From: CAVSUR01 sp963846005
GTDB lineage: Bacteria; Actinomycetota; Actinomycetes; Streptosporangiales; Streptosporangiaceae
DNA: 64,000 bases
Direction: 5' to 3'
Assembly (NCBI GenBank): GCA_963846005.1
Contig: CAWJUH010000004.1
Span: 248,001 to 312,000 of the forward strand
Shown here: positions 8,874 to 17,145 of the stretch, piece after piece
How positions within the stretch are numbered: position 1 is the first letter of the stretch
Layout of the letters: each line of letters begins with the position of its first letter
The notes under the pieces: generated by a model
The model's database searches: none
Seen by the model: only the letters and a program-made list of their open reading frames with translations
Told to the model about the DNA's origin: nothing
Program-made: the position numbers and the translations under genes

Positions 8874-8924
8874 GCCAGCAGGCTCAGCCGGCGTGGCGAG
8901 CCAGCAGGCTCAGCCGGCGTCGCG
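8874..8924. repeat. 26-bp direct tandem duplication at the ATPase gene 3' end
   Basis: A unit starting GCCAGCAGGCTCAGCCGGCG occurs at 8874-8899 and again from 8900 to 8924. The second copy contains the stop codon of the ATPase gene (8910-8912). Confidence 0.8.
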
Positions 8925-9566
8925 CAGCTGCCACTCCGGCAGGTGCGTGAGCGGGGCGTCTTCGCGGAACTCGATCCGCTTGCGCATCGACACCACCGTG
9001 CCCTTGCCGGGCCCGCTGCGCAGCCGCACGTCGTCCACGCAGGCCCGCATGATCGCCAGCCCGCGGCCGGACTCGGGCAGCTCGGCCACGGCGCGCTCCT
9101 GCGCCGTGCGCAGGCCGGACGCCCGGCGCCCCAGCCGGGACAGCAGCGGGATCGGCCCGGCCAGGGCGCGCCGGGCGGCGGCCCCGTGCGGGTGCTCGCC
9201 GGCCCGGCGGCCGGCTCGCATGGCCGGGCGGCCCGGCGGGCGGCGCAGCGCGGACGGCGCGCCGGGCAGCCGCCGCGGGTCGAAGCCGCGGCCGCTGTCG
9301 ACGACCTCCAGCTCGCAGCCGTCCTGGCCGATGCGAGCCACGATCTCGTATCGCGGGGCCGGGCCCGCGTGCCGCAGCACGTTCGTGCACGCCTCGGTGA
9401 CCGCGAGCAGCAAGTCGGCCACGCTGTCCTCGTCCGCGCCCAGCCGGGTCAGCGTGTCCCCGAGGACCCGGCGCATCACCGGAATGCTCAGTGCCTCGCG
9501 CGGAAACACGAGGCAGAACCGAACGCCGTCCCCCGGCTCCCCGGAATGCCCCACCCGAGTTCGCAT
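8910..9566 (-). CDS. RsbW-like ATP-binding protein (HATPase, anti-sigma kinase family)
   Basis: A 218-residue cytoplasmic protein with the GHKL ATPase boxes: N-box EACTNVLRHAGP, G1-type VVDSGRGFDP and G2-type GRGLAIM. Such proteins usually act as anti-sigma factors or serine kinases in partner-switching, opposing STAS-domain antagonists. A ~65-residue Arg/Ala/Pro-rich insert separates the G1 and G2 boxes, which is unusual. The ATG at 9566 has a strong GAGGAGCG ribosome site directly before it. A longer frame reaching 9698 lacks one. It sits between purQ and purS on the same strand. A STAS-domain gene is found at 25,350, too far away to be called a partner on position alone. Confidence 0.8.
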   Translation of the reverse strand: MRTRVGHSGEPGDGVRFCLVFPREALSIPVMRRVLGDTLTRLGADEDSVADLLLAVTEACTNVLRHAGPAPRYEIVARIGQDGCELEVVDSGRGFDPRRLPGAPSALRRPPGRPAMRAGRRAGEHPHGAAARRALAGPIPLLSRLGRRASGLRTAQERAVAELPESGRGLAIMRACVDDVRLRSGPGKGTVVSMRKRIEFREDAPLTHLPEWQLRDAG

Positions 9567-9814
9567 TCGCTCCTCAGCCCCCGCCGGTTGCCGGTCACAC
9601 TGATTCACATTGTGAGGGTTTCCCGTGGCCGGGCCCGGTAATCCTGAACTCAGGCGATCTCTGGACGAACAGTGCGCATACGGGGTGGCCAGGATCACTG
9701 CGGCAGGCCGCCCGGACCGGGATTTTCATGATCGCATGATGTTCCTGGCGGGCATTTCGCGATAACAATATTGATCGCGCAATTACCCGCCGGGTCCGCA
9801 GCGGCCGCTTTAGG

Positions 9815-9832
9815 GCGGCGCCGGGGCGCCGC
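9815..9832 (-). terminator. Compact GC hairpin after purS
   Basis: GCGGCGCC, two G bases, then GGCGCCGC: an 8-bp perfect stem starting 22 bp past the purS stop on the same strand. It would separate purS transcription from the ATPase gene. The rest of the 288 bp between the two genes (9567-9854) shows an AT-richer patch at about 9760-9785, probably promoter DNA for the ATPase gene. Confidence 0.5.
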
Positions 9833-9854
9833 GACGGCGCGGGCCTTAGCCGCC

Positions 9855-10094
9855 TCAGCCGCCGCGGACAGTGAACTCCTCGATGACCGGGTTGGCCAGC
9901 AGTTCGGCCGCGAGCTCGGCCATCCGCGCCAGCGCTTCCCCGCCCGCCCCGGGCACTTCGATCTCGAACCGCTTGCCCTGCCGCACCCCTGCGACCTCGC
10001 CGAACCCGAGGCGGTGGCAGGCGCTGGTGATGGCCTCGCCCTGCGGGTCGTGGATCTCCGGCTTCAGCATCACGTCGACGACAACTCTGGCCAC
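9855..10094 (-). CDS. purS: Phosphoribosylformylglycinamidine synthase, PurS subunit
   Basis: A 79-residue small subunit that bridges PurL and PurQ and helps channel ammonia. The start VARVVVDVMLKPEIHDPQG matches the family exactly and fixes the GTG at 10094. GFGEVAGVRQGKRFEIEV and a final ELLANPVIEEFTV complete the fold. Unlike the common purS-purQ-purL arrangement, purS here is separated from purQ by about 1.1 kb holding a signalling ATPase gene. It is divergent from the E1 alpha gene across a ~150-bp spacer. Confidence 0.92.
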   Translation of the reverse strand: MARVVVDVMLKPEIHDPQGEAITSACHRLGFGEVAGVRQGKRFEIEVPGAGGEALARMAELAAELLANPVIEEFTVRGG

Positions 10095-10128
10095 GGCACG
10101 CAGCGTACGCGACGCCAGGCACACTCAC

Positions 10129-10159
10129 TTGACCGTCGCTCAGCCCGGGCGGGTACTGT
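10129..10159 (+). promoter_or_regulatory. Possible promoter for the ketoacid dehydrogenase operon
   Basis: TTGACC at 10129-10134 and TACTGT at 10154-10159, spaced by 19 bases, lie upstream of the E1 alpha start at 10246. The spacing is one to two bases longer than ideal, so this is only a candidate. Confidence 0.35.
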
Positions 10160-10245
10160 CGCAGCGGAACCGCACGCCGGGTGGGTAAGGACCTGGTTGG
10201 GGACTAAGGTCCTGGCATCCGGCCCAGATCTGCGAGGAGTGGCAC

Positions 10246-11406
10246 GTGACCGTCAGAGTCGCCGGGCGAGCTGCTCCTGATTCCCACCGCTTCGGCGGAC
10301 CGGTCGAATCGGGAGAGGCAATTCAGCTCCTGAACCCAGAGGGCCAGCGGGTGGACCATCCGGATTACCCGCTGGACATTTCCGCCGATGAGGTCAAGTC
10401 GCTCTACCGCGATCTGGTCCTGGTCCGCCGGATCGATTTCGAGGCGATCGCGCTGCAGCGGCAGGGCGAACTGGGAATCTGGGCGTCACTGCTCGGCCAG
10501 GAAGCCGCCCAGGTCGGCTCGGGCCGGGCGCTAGGCCCGCGGGACATGGCCTTCCCGACCTACCGCGAGCACGGGGTGGCGTGGTGCCGCGGGCTGGACC
10601 CGATGAAGCTGCTTGAGCTGTTCCGCGGGGTCAGCCACGGCGGCTGGGACCCCGAGGAGCACCGCTTCCACCTGTACACGATCGTGATCGGCAGCCAGAC
10701 GCTGCACGCCACCGGTTACGCGATGGGCATCCAGCGCGACGGCGCCGTCGGCGAGGACGGCGAGGCGGCCATCGCGTACTTCGGCGACGGCGCCACCAGC
10801 CAGGGCGACGTCAACGAGGCCTTCATCTGGGCCTCGGTCACCAACGCGCCGGTGGTGTTCTTCTGCCAGAACAACCAGTGGGCGATCTCCGAGCCGCTGG
10901 AGCGGCAGAGCCGGGTCCCGCTTTACCAGCGGGCGCACGGGTTCGGCTTCCCCGGCGTGCGGGTTGACGGCAACGACGTGCTGGCCTGCCTCGCGGTGAC
11001 GCGGGAGGCCCTGCGGGCGGCCCGGGAGGGCCAGGGCCCGACGCTGATCGAGGCGTTCACCTACCGGATGGGCGCGCACACCACCACCGACGACCCGACC
11101 CGCTACCGGCTGTCGGCCGAGCTGGAGTCGTGGAAGCTGAAGGACCCGATCGAGCGGGTGAAGCAGTACCTGATCCGGTCGCAGCTGGCGGACATGGAGT
11201 TCTTCGACCAGGTCGCGGCCGAGGCCGACGAGGTCGGCGCCCGGATCAGGAAGGGCTGCCAGGAGATGCCGAGCCCGCAGCCGCTGAGCATGTTCGACAA
11301 CATTTACGCCGAGCCGCACGCGCTGGTGGCGGCCGAGCGCGAGCAGCTTGCGGCCTACCTGGAGTCGTTCGAGGTCGCCGAGGTAGCGGAGGGGGCGGCA
11401 CGATGA
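10246..11406 (+). CDS. bkdA: 2-oxoacid dehydrogenase E1 component, alpha subunit
   Basis: Thiamine-diphosphate-dependent E1 alpha subunit of a branched-chain 2-oxoacid (or pyruvate) dehydrogenase complex, 386 residues. The TPP/Mg2+ motif begins at YFGDGATSQGDVNEAF and ends with FFCQNNQWAIS (GDG...NN). GAHTTTDDPTRYR is the conserved region near the phosphorylation loop. GTG at 10246 follows a GCGAGGAGTGG ribosome site. The stop overlaps the E1 beta ATG by four bases. The alpha-beta heterotetramer type, the absence of an E3 gene, and a valine dehydrogenase nearby favour a branched-chain substrate. Pyruvate cannot be excluded. Confidence 0.9.
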   Translation: MTVRVAGRAAPDSHRFGGPVESGEAIQLLNPEGQRVDHPDYPLDISADEVKSLYRDLVLVRRIDFEAIALQRQGELGIWASLLGQEAAQVGSGRALGPRDMAFPTYREHGVAWCRGLDPMKLLELFRGVSHGGWDPEEHRFHLYTIVIGSQTLHATGYAMGIQRDGAVGEDGEAAIAYFGDGATSQGDVNEAFIWASVTNAPVVFFCQNNQWAISEPLERQSRVPLYQRAHGFGFPGVRVDGNDVLACLAVTREALRAAREGQGPTLIEAFTYRMGAHTTTDDPTRYRLSAELESWKLKDPIERVKQYLIRSQLADMEFFDQVAAEADEVGARIRKGCQEMPSPQPLSMFDNIYAEPHALVAAEREQLAAYLESFEVAEVAEGAAR

Positions 11407-12386
11407 CCACGCTGACGCTGTCCCGGGCCCTGAACGAGGGGCTGCGCAAGGCCCTGGAGGACGACCCCAAGGTCCTGATCATGGGTGAGGACGTCGGCAA
11501 GCTCGGCGGCGTGTTCCGGGTGACCGACGGCCTGCAGAAGGACTTCGGCGAGGACCGCGTGGTAGACACGCCGCTGGCCGAGTCGGGCATCATCGGCACC
11601 GCGATCGGGCTGGCGCTGCGCGGCTACCGGCCGGTCTGCGAGATCCAGTTCGATGGTTTCGTGTACCCGGCGTTCAACCAGATCGTCAGCCAGCTGGCCA
11701 AGATGCGCTACCGCTCGCTCGGCAGCCTCACGCTGCCGGTGGTGGTCAGGATCCCGTTCGGCGGCGGCATCGGCGCGGTGGAGCATCACAGCGAGTCACC
11801 CGAGGCGCTGTTCGCGCACACGCCGGGCCTGCGGGTGGTCGCCTGCGGCGACCCGGCGGACGCGTACGCGATGATCCAGCAGTCGGTGCGGTGCGAGGAC
11901 CCGGTCATCTTCTTCGAGCCCAAGCGCCGGTACTGGGACAAGGCCGACGTGGACCTGGCCGGCGGGGCGGCGGGCGCGCTGCCGCTCGGGCAGGCGCGGA
12001 CCCTGGTCAGCGGCTCGGACGTGACCGTGCTCGCCTGGGGCCCGATGGTGCGCACCTGCGCCGAGGCGGCGGTGGCCGCGCGCGAGGACGGCCGGTCGGT
12101 GGAGGTCATCGACCTGCGCTCGCTGGCCCCGCTGGACACCGAGACGATCTTCGCGTCGGTGCGGCGGACCGGCCGGTGCGTGGTCGTGCACGAGGCCCCG
12201 GTGACCGGCGGCCTCGGCGCCGAGATCGCGGCGCGGGTCACGCAGGAGTGCTTCTACCACCTGGAGGCGCCGGTGCTGCGGGCCGGCGGCTACTCGATCC
12301 CGTACCCGCCGTCCAAGCTGGAAGAGCATTACCTGCCCGACCTGGACCGGGTGCTGGACGCCGTCGACCGCACGTTCGCGTTCTGA
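11403..12386 (+). CDS. bkdB: 2-oxoacid dehydrogenase E1 component, beta subunit
   Basis: A 327-residue E1 beta subunit. It pairs with E1 alpha to decarboxylate the 2-oxoacid and pass the acyl group to the E2 lipoyl arm. Typical segments are VLIMGEDVGKLGGVFRVTDG, VDTPLAESGIIGTAIG, and FGGGIGAVEHHSESPEA. The C-terminal transketolase-type domain contains EVIDLRSLAPLD. ATG at 11403 overlaps the E1 alpha stop as ATGA, which sets the start. A longer frame reading into the E1 alpha gene is not real. Confidence 0.93.
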   Translation: MTTLTLSRALNEGLRKALEDDPKVLIMGEDVGKLGGVFRVTDGLQKDFGEDRVVDTPLAESGIIGTAIGLALRGYRPVCEIQFDGFVYPAFNQIVSQLAKMRYRSLGSLTLPVVVRIPFGGGIGAVEHHSESPEALFAHTPGLRVVACGDPADAYAMIQQSVRCEDPVIFFEPKRRYWDKADVDLAGGAAGALPLGQARTLVSGSDVTVLAWGPMVRTCAEAAVAAREDGRSVEVIDLRSLAPLDTETIFASVRRTGRCVVVHEAPVTGGLGAEIAARVTQECFYHLEAPVLRAGGYSIPYPPSKLEEHYLPDLDRVLDAVDRTFAF

Positions 12387-12397
12387 GGGGGCGGCAG

Positions 12398-14233
12398 ATG
12401 GCGGAGCTGAGGCTCTTCAAGCTGCCCGACGTAGGCGAGGGCCTGACCGAGGCGGACATCGTCAAGTGGCACGTGCAGCCGGGCGACCCGGTGCGCGTCA
12501 ACCAGATCATCGTGGAGATCGAGACGGCCAAGGCCGTGGTCGAGCTGCCGTGCCCGTTCGACGGCGTGGTCGGCGAGCTGCTCACCGCCGAGGGGACGAC
12601 GGCTGACGTCGGCACGCCGATCATCTCGGTATTCACCGGGGCGGACGCGGCGCAGGCGGCGGCCGGCCCGGCGGACGGGGGCTCCCCGCCCGGCGAGGCC
12701 GCGGCGGGCGAGACGGGCCCGGGCGGGGTGGGCGCGGCCGGGGCCGGATTGCCGGGCGGCGGCGGGGCCGGCGCGGACGGCCCGGTGCCGGACGCGGTGG
12801 CGGCCGCCGTGCCGGCCGGCAGCCCGGCGGCGGACATGGTGCCGCCTGCGGGCGGCGGCGCGCCGCCGCGCGAGGAGCGGCAGGCCGTGCTGGTCGGCTA
12901 CGGGGTGAAGCTGGGCTCCACCACGCGCCGGCCGCGCAAGCCCGCCGCCGGCGCCCCGGCGGCAGGAGCCGCCGCGGGCCAGGACGCCGCGGGCCAGGAC
13001 GCCGCGGGAGAGGACGCCGCGGGCCAGGACGCCGCAGGGCAGGACGCCGCAGGGCAGGACGCCGCGGGCCAGGGTCCGGCGCCGGGTGGCCCGGCCGGGC
13101 GCACTGCGGCCGGGAACCCGGGCGCCGGGCTGGCCGTGGCGCCCGACCTGAGCTCGCCGCCCGCGCCGACCGTGCTGGTGCCGCCCACGGCGCTCACCCC
13201 GCCGCCGCCCGGCGCGGCCGCCGCAGACCGGAGCGCGGCCGGGCTGGCTCAGCGGCCCGGCGCCGCGGCCGGGGCCGGGGCCGCCACCGCGGCCGGGGCC
13301 GCCGGAGCGCGCGGCGTGCTGGCCAAGCCGCCGGTCCGCAAGATGGCCAGGGACCTCGGCATCGACCTGGCCGGGCTGACCGGCTCCGGGCCGGATGGCT
13401 CCATCACCCGGCAGGATGTGCAGGAAGCGGCGGCCCGTCCCGCCGCGTACCCGGGCGGCCCGGGCCTTACCCCGGCGGCCGGCCCGGCCGCGGCCGGCCT
13501 GGCCGCCGACGGCACGGCCGCCGCAGCGCAGCCGCGCGAGGAGCGGATCCCGGTCCGCGGGGTGCGCAAGCACACCGCGGCGGCGATGAGCGCGAGCGCG
13601 TTCACCGCCCCGCACGTCACCATGTTCCTGCAGGCCGACGTGACCGAGACGATGGCCGCCACCGCCCGGCTGCGGGACATGCCGGAGTTCGAGGGAGTGC
13701 GCGTCTCGCCGCTGCTGCTGGTGGCCAAGGCCCTGCTGGTCGCCGCGGCCCGGTACCCGATGATCAACTCGGCGTGGGACGAGGCGGCCGCGGAGATCGT
13801 CGTCCGGCACTACGTGAACCTGGGCATCGCCGCGGCGACCGACCGGGGCCTGCTGGTGCCCAACATCAAGGACGCGCAGGCGCTGCCGCTGCCCGCCCTG
13901 GCCCGGGCGCTGGCCGACCTGGCCCAGACCGCGCGGGCGGGCAAGGCCACTCCCGGCGACCTGTCCGGCGGGACGATCACGATCACCAACGTCGGCGTGT
14001 TCGGGGTGGACTCCGGGACCCCGATCCTGACCCCCGGCGAGACCGCGATCCTGGCCTTCGGCCAGGTCAAGGACGCGCCGTGGGTGCACGACGGGCAGCT
14101 CGCGGTGCGCAAGGTCACCACCGTGGGCATGTCGTTCGACCACCGGATCGTCGACGGCGACCTCGGCGCGGCGGCGCTGCGTGATATCGGCGCGATGCTG
14201 ACCGACCCGGTGCGCATGCTCGCCCTGGCTTAG
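12398..14233 (+). CDS. bkdC: 2-oxoacid dehydrogenase E2 component (dihydrolipoyl acyltransferase)
   Basis: A 611-residue E2. It has a lipoyl domain (residues 1-80) with the attachment lysine in EIETAKAVVELP (Lys45). A very long Ala/Gly/Pro linker follows, then a peripheral subunit-binding domain around KPPVRKMARDLGIDLAGLTG, then the acyltransferase domain. That domain ends with the catalytic motif DHRIVDG. The linker includes seven 5-residue repeats (AAGQD), encoded by a 15-bp DNA repeat, and makes the protein much longer than the usual 400-500 residues. ATG at 12398 follows GAGGGGGCGG, 11 bp after the E1 beta stop. Only one lipoyl domain is present. Confidence 0.93.
   Translation: MAELRLFKLPDVGEGLTEADIVKWHVQPGDPVRVNQIIVEIETAKAVVELPCPFDGVVGELLTAEGTTADVGTPIISVFTGADAAQAAAGPADGGSPPGEAAAGETGPGGVGAAGAGLPGGGGAGADGPVPDAVAAAVPAGSPAADMVPPAGGGAPPREERQAVLVGYGVKLGSTTRRPRKPAAGAPAAGAAAGQDAAGQDAAGEDAAGQDAAGQDAAGQDAAGQGPAPGGPAGRTAAGNPGAGLAVAPDLSSPPAPTVLVPPTALTPPPPGAAAADRSAAGLAQRPGAAAGAGAATAAGAAGARGVLAKPPVRKMARDLGIDLAGLTGSGPDGSITRQDVQEAAARPAAYPGGPGLTPAAGPAAAGLAADGTAAAAQPREERIPVRGVRKHTAAAMSASAFTAPHVTMFLQADVTETMAATARLRDMPEFEGVRVSPLLLVAKALLVAAARYPMINSAWDEAAAEIVVRHYVNLGIAAATDRGLLVPNIKDAQALPLPALARALADLAQTARAGKATPGDLSGGTITITNVGVFGVDSGTPILTPGETAILAFGQVKDAPWVHDGQLAVRKVTTVGMSFDHRIVDGDLGAAALRDIGAMLTDPVRMLALA
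12971..13075 (+). repeat. 15-bp tandem repeat coding for the E2 linker
   Basis: Seven 15-bp units based on GCCGCGGGCCAGGAC lie end to end with a few substitutions, in frame, and give AAGQD repeats. Copy number may vary between strains without breaking the frame. Confidence 0.9.
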
Positions 14234-14264
14234 CCGCAACCGCAGCTGTATCCCGAGGAGACCG

Positions 14265-14558
14265 ATGATCCGGCATGTCGTCCTGATCACGTTCACCGGC
14301 GAAGCCACCGGACAGCAGCGCCAGCAGGTGAAGTCCGAGCTGGAGGCGCTGCCGCCGGTAATCCCCGAGCTGCGCGCCTACAAGTGCGGGCCGGACGCGG
14401 GAATCGTGGCCGGCAACGCCGACTTTGCCATCGTCGCCGACTTCGACGACGCGGCGGGGTACCTGGCCTACCGCGATCACCCGGCGCACCGGGCGGTGAT
14501 CGAGCAGGTGCTCAACCCGATCGCCCGGCAGCGGGTGGCGGTCCAGTTCGAGATCTGA
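14265..14558 (+). CDS. Dabb family (stress-responsive A/B barrel) protein
   Basis: A 97-residue single-domain protein beginning MIRHVVLITF. It contains DFAIVADFDDAAGYLAYRDHPAHR, a ferredoxin-like dimeric alpha/beta barrel pattern with the His residues typical of Dabb proteins. The start has a GAGGAGACCG ribosome site. It follows the E2 gene by 31 bp and may be co-transcribed. The function of actinobacterial Dabb proteins is mostly unknown, and some are polyketide-cyclase-like. No pathway can be assigned from context. Confidence 0.8.
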   Translation: MIRHVVLITFTGEATGQQRQQVKSELEALPPVIPELRAYKCGPDAGIVAGNADFAIVADFDDAAGYLAYRDHPAHRAVIEQVLNPIARQRVAVQFEI

Positions 14559-14564
14559 CGGTGA

Positions 14565-14600
14565 GATCCGGTCCGGCCGCCCGTCACCGGACCGGGGATC
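14565..14600. terminator. Bidirectional hairpin between convergent genes
   Basis: CCGGTCCGG (14568-14576) and its complement CCGGACCGG (14587-14595) form a 9-bp stem with a 10-base loop, flanked by GATC on both sides. It lies between the stops of the Dabb and acyl-CoA dehydrogenase genes, so it can serve both. Confidence 0.65.
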
Positions 14601-14662
14601 ACGCTGGCGCGCGAATCCCTCCGGCGCCTGCCGGGCCCGGCAGAGACCGGCGGGCGCGGAGT

Positions 14663-16492
14663 TCAGAATGCCTCTTCGGGCAGCTCCATCACCTCGAGGG
14701 TGGTCGCCTCGGCGATCTCGCGCTCGGCAGCCAGCCGCGGCAGCACGGTGGCGGCGAAGAACCGCGCGGCGGCCACCTTGCCCGTGTAGAAGGCACGGTC
14801 GGAAGCGCTGATCCCGGCCTCGTCCAGCCGGGCCAGCGCGATCTCCGCCTGGCGGCCGAGCAGCCAGCCGATGACCAGGTCGCCGAGGGCCAGCAGCAGC
14901 CGGGTGGTGTTCAGCCCGACCCGGTAGATCTGCTCCGGCTGGCTGAGGCTGGCGCCGAGGAACCCGTTTAGCGCCGCGATCAGCTGCTCGACATCCGCGA
15001 CGGCCCTGGCCAGCGCCGCGCGCTCGGTCTTAAGCCGGCCGTTGCCGCCATCGGCGGCCGCGAACTCCCGCACCTGACCGAGCAGGTAGCTCAGCGCCTG
15101 GCCGTCGTTGCGGACGATCTTGCGGAAATACAGGTCCATGCCCTGGATCGCGGTGGTGCCCTCGTACAGACTGTCGATCTTGGCGTCCCTGATGTACTGC
15201 TCGATCGGGTAGTCCTGCAGGTAACCGGAGCCGCCCAGGGTCTGCAGCGAGAGCGTGAGCAGCTCGTAGGCACGCTCGGACCCGACCCCCTTCACCAGCG
15301 GCAGCAGCAGGTCGTTGACGGCAGCGGCGCGGGAGTCGGTCGTGCCGCGGGCATCGGCCTCCTGCTGGGTGTCCTGGAACGTCGCGGTGTACAGCACCAG
15401 CGCGCGCATGCCCTCGGCGTAGGCCTTCTGCAGCATGAGGATCCGCCGCACGTCCGGGTGATGCATGATCGTCACCCGCGGGGTGGCCTTGTCCATCATC
15501 TGGGCCAGGTCGCCGCCCTGCAGCCGGGTCTTGGCGTAGTCGAGCGCGTTCAGGTAGCCGGTAGACAGCGCCGCGATCGCCTTGGTGCCGACCATCATCC
15601 GGGCAAACTCGATGATCACGAACATCTGCCGGATTCCGTCGTGCACGCCGCCGACCAGGGTGCCGACGGCCGGGTGCTCGGCGCCCAGGGTCAGCTCGCA
15701 GGTCGTCGAGGCCTTCAGGCCCATCTTGTGCTCGACGCCGGTGACGTAGACGCCGTTGCGCTCGCCGAGCGAGCCGTCCGGCCCGGTCAGGTACTTGGGC
15801 ACCAGGAACATCGACAACCCCTTGGTGCCCGGACCGGCGCCCTCGGGGCGGGCCAGCACCAGGTGGAAGATGTTCTCCGACAGGTCATGCTCGGCGCTGG
15901 TGATGAAGCGCTTGACGCCCTCGATGTGCCACGTCCCGTCCGGCTGCTCGATCGCCTTGGTGCGCCCGGCCCCGACGTCGGAGCCGGCGTCCGGCTCGGT
16001 CAGCGCCATCGTCGCCATCCACCGGCCGTCGGCGGCGTGCTTGGCGAACTCCTTCTGCTCCGGCGTGCCCATCCGCCACAGCGCATGCGCGAACGACGCG
16101 CCGCTGGCGTACATCCAGACGGCCGGGTTCGCGCCCAGGATCAATTCGGCCAGCGCCCAGTGCAGCGACCGCGGCGAGGTCGTGCCGCCGAGCTCGGGTG
16201 GCAGTTCCAGCCGGTACCACTCCGCGTCGAGCAGCGCCTGGAAAGACTTCTTGAATCCCGCGGGCAACTGCACGGAGTGCGCGGCCGGGTCGAACACCGG
16301 CGGGTGCCGGTCGGCGTCAACGTAGGACTCGGCCACCGGGCCGGCCGCGAGCCGGCTGACCTCGGCGAGGATGCCGCGCGCGGTCTCCTCGTCCACCTCG
16401 GAAAACGGGGCGCGGCCCAGTATGTCGCTGCGGCCGAGCAGCTCAAACAGGTTGAACTCAATGTCCCGAAGATTGCTCTTGTAATGCGACAT
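14663..16492 (-). CDS. Acyl-CoA dehydrogenase, FadE5-like long form
   Basis: A FAD-dependent acyl-CoA dehydrogenase of 609 residues, the length of the mycobacterial FadE5 subgroup with an extra C-terminal domain. Motifs are MALTEPDAGSDVGAGRTKA (FAD/substrate loop), HIEGVKRFITSAEHD, and DSLYEGTTAIQGMDL, which holds the catalytic glutamate. It catalyses the first step of beta-oxidation in the cytoplasm. Start MSHYKSNLRDIEFNLFELL is standard for this subgroup and fixes the ATG at 16492. It is convergent with the Dabb gene. No acyl-CoA partner genes are adjacent, so substrate length is unknown. Confidence 0.92.
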   Translation of the reverse strand: MSHYKSNLRDIEFNLFELLGRSDILGRAPFSEVDEETARGILAEVSRLAAGPVAESYVDADRHPPVFDPAAHSVQLPAGFKKSFQALLDAEWYRLELPPELGGTTSPRSLHWALAELILGANPAVWMYASGASFAHALWRMGTPEQKEFAKHAADGRWMATMALTEPDAGSDVGAGRTKAIEQPDGTWHIEGVKRFITSAEHDLSENIFHLVLARPEGAGPGTKGLSMFLVPKYLTGPDGSLGERNGVYVTGVEHKMGLKASTTCELTLGAEHPAVGTLVGGVHDGIRQMFVIIEFARMMVGTKAIAALSTGYLNALDYAKTRLQGGDLAQMMDKATPRVTIMHHPDVRRILMLQKAYAEGMRALVLYTATFQDTQQEADARGTTDSRAAAVNDLLLPLVKGVGSERAYELLTLSLQTLGGSGYLQDYPIEQYIRDAKIDSLYEGTTAIQGMDLYFRKIVRNDGQALSYLLGQVREFAAADGGNGRLKTERAALARAVADVEQLIAALNGFLGASLSQPEQIYRVGLNTTRLLLALGDLVIGWLLGRQAEIALARLDEAGISASDRAFYTGKVAAARFFAATVLPRLAAEREIAEATTLEVMELPEEAF

Positions 16493-16712
16493 GCCTCTCC
16501 CCGGACTCCCCGCGGCGTTTCCTACTCACCAGTAACTTACTCGATAGTACCCAACCTTCCGCGCCTAGTCACCTGCCTGATCCCCGTGGGCCGCGATAGC
16601 CACCCGCCAGATTCATCCGCGGGGCCGCGGGCAGCTGCCCCTCCCGCGAGCCGCGGCCTCGGGCCCACCCGCCGCGGCTGCCCGCCGCCGGTTCCGCCCG
16701 CACGCGCCCCGC

Positions 16713-16735
16713 CCGCTGAACGGGCCGTTCAGCGG
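16713..16735. repeat. 11-bp-arm palindrome
   Basis: CCGCTGAACGG, one central G, then CCGTTCAGCGG: a perfect inverted repeat with a one-base centre. The geometry suits a dimeric repressor operator better than a hairpin, but the regulator is unknown. Confidence 0.7.
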
Positions 16736-16852
16736 CGACTGACCCGCTGGCTGGATCGTCAGCGGGTGTGTTCTGACCGGTCAGCGAACGCAAGGCGTGG
16801 CCGACTACAGCGGCTGGCATAAGAGCCAGTGCTGTCCCACAGCCCCCTGGAT

Positions 16853-16888
16853 GTCACATCCACGGGCACTGGTGCCCGTGGATGTGAC
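16853..16888. repeat. 17-bp-arm perfect palindrome
   Basis: GTCACATCCACGGGCAC (16853-16869), a two-base centre, then its exact complement at 16872-16888. The flanks CCCC and GGGG extend the symmetry imperfectly. It lies mid-intergenic, about 260-360 bp from both divergent genes. Confidence 0.8.
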
Positions 16889-17145
16889 TTTCAAGGGGTC
16901 CGCCCGGCCCGCCTCGGACTGCGGGCGGGCCGGGCTCGGCACGCACGGCCGCCGCTGGCGCTGGGCAGCACCGGTGGGATTAGCCGCGCGGGGTTGCAGA
17001 CCGCCCGGCGCTGAGCACGGCGTCCGGTAAAGCGCGGACCAGGCAATTAGCCTGGCCGGGGCAAAATGGCGGACCCGCCGGCGCAGGTCCTCTGCCCCTG
17101 GACAACCCAGCGCTAGCCTGCCGGAGATGGCGCTCAGGGGAACAA

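Larger units (their letters stand above)
16493..17145. other. 653-bp intergenic region with stacked palindromes
   Basis: I see no convincing gene. It lies between the divergent acyl-CoA dehydrogenase and LCP genes and should hold both promoters. AT-richer sequence at about 16515-16555 (TTTCCTACTCACCAGTAACT) could be the acyl-CoA dehydrogenase promoter. Two strong palindromes are listed separately. A further 8-bp stem (ACCCGCTG/CAGCGGGT) is at 16742-16767. The end of the region, 17125-17145, carries the AGGGGA ribosome site of the next gene. Confidence 0.6.
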
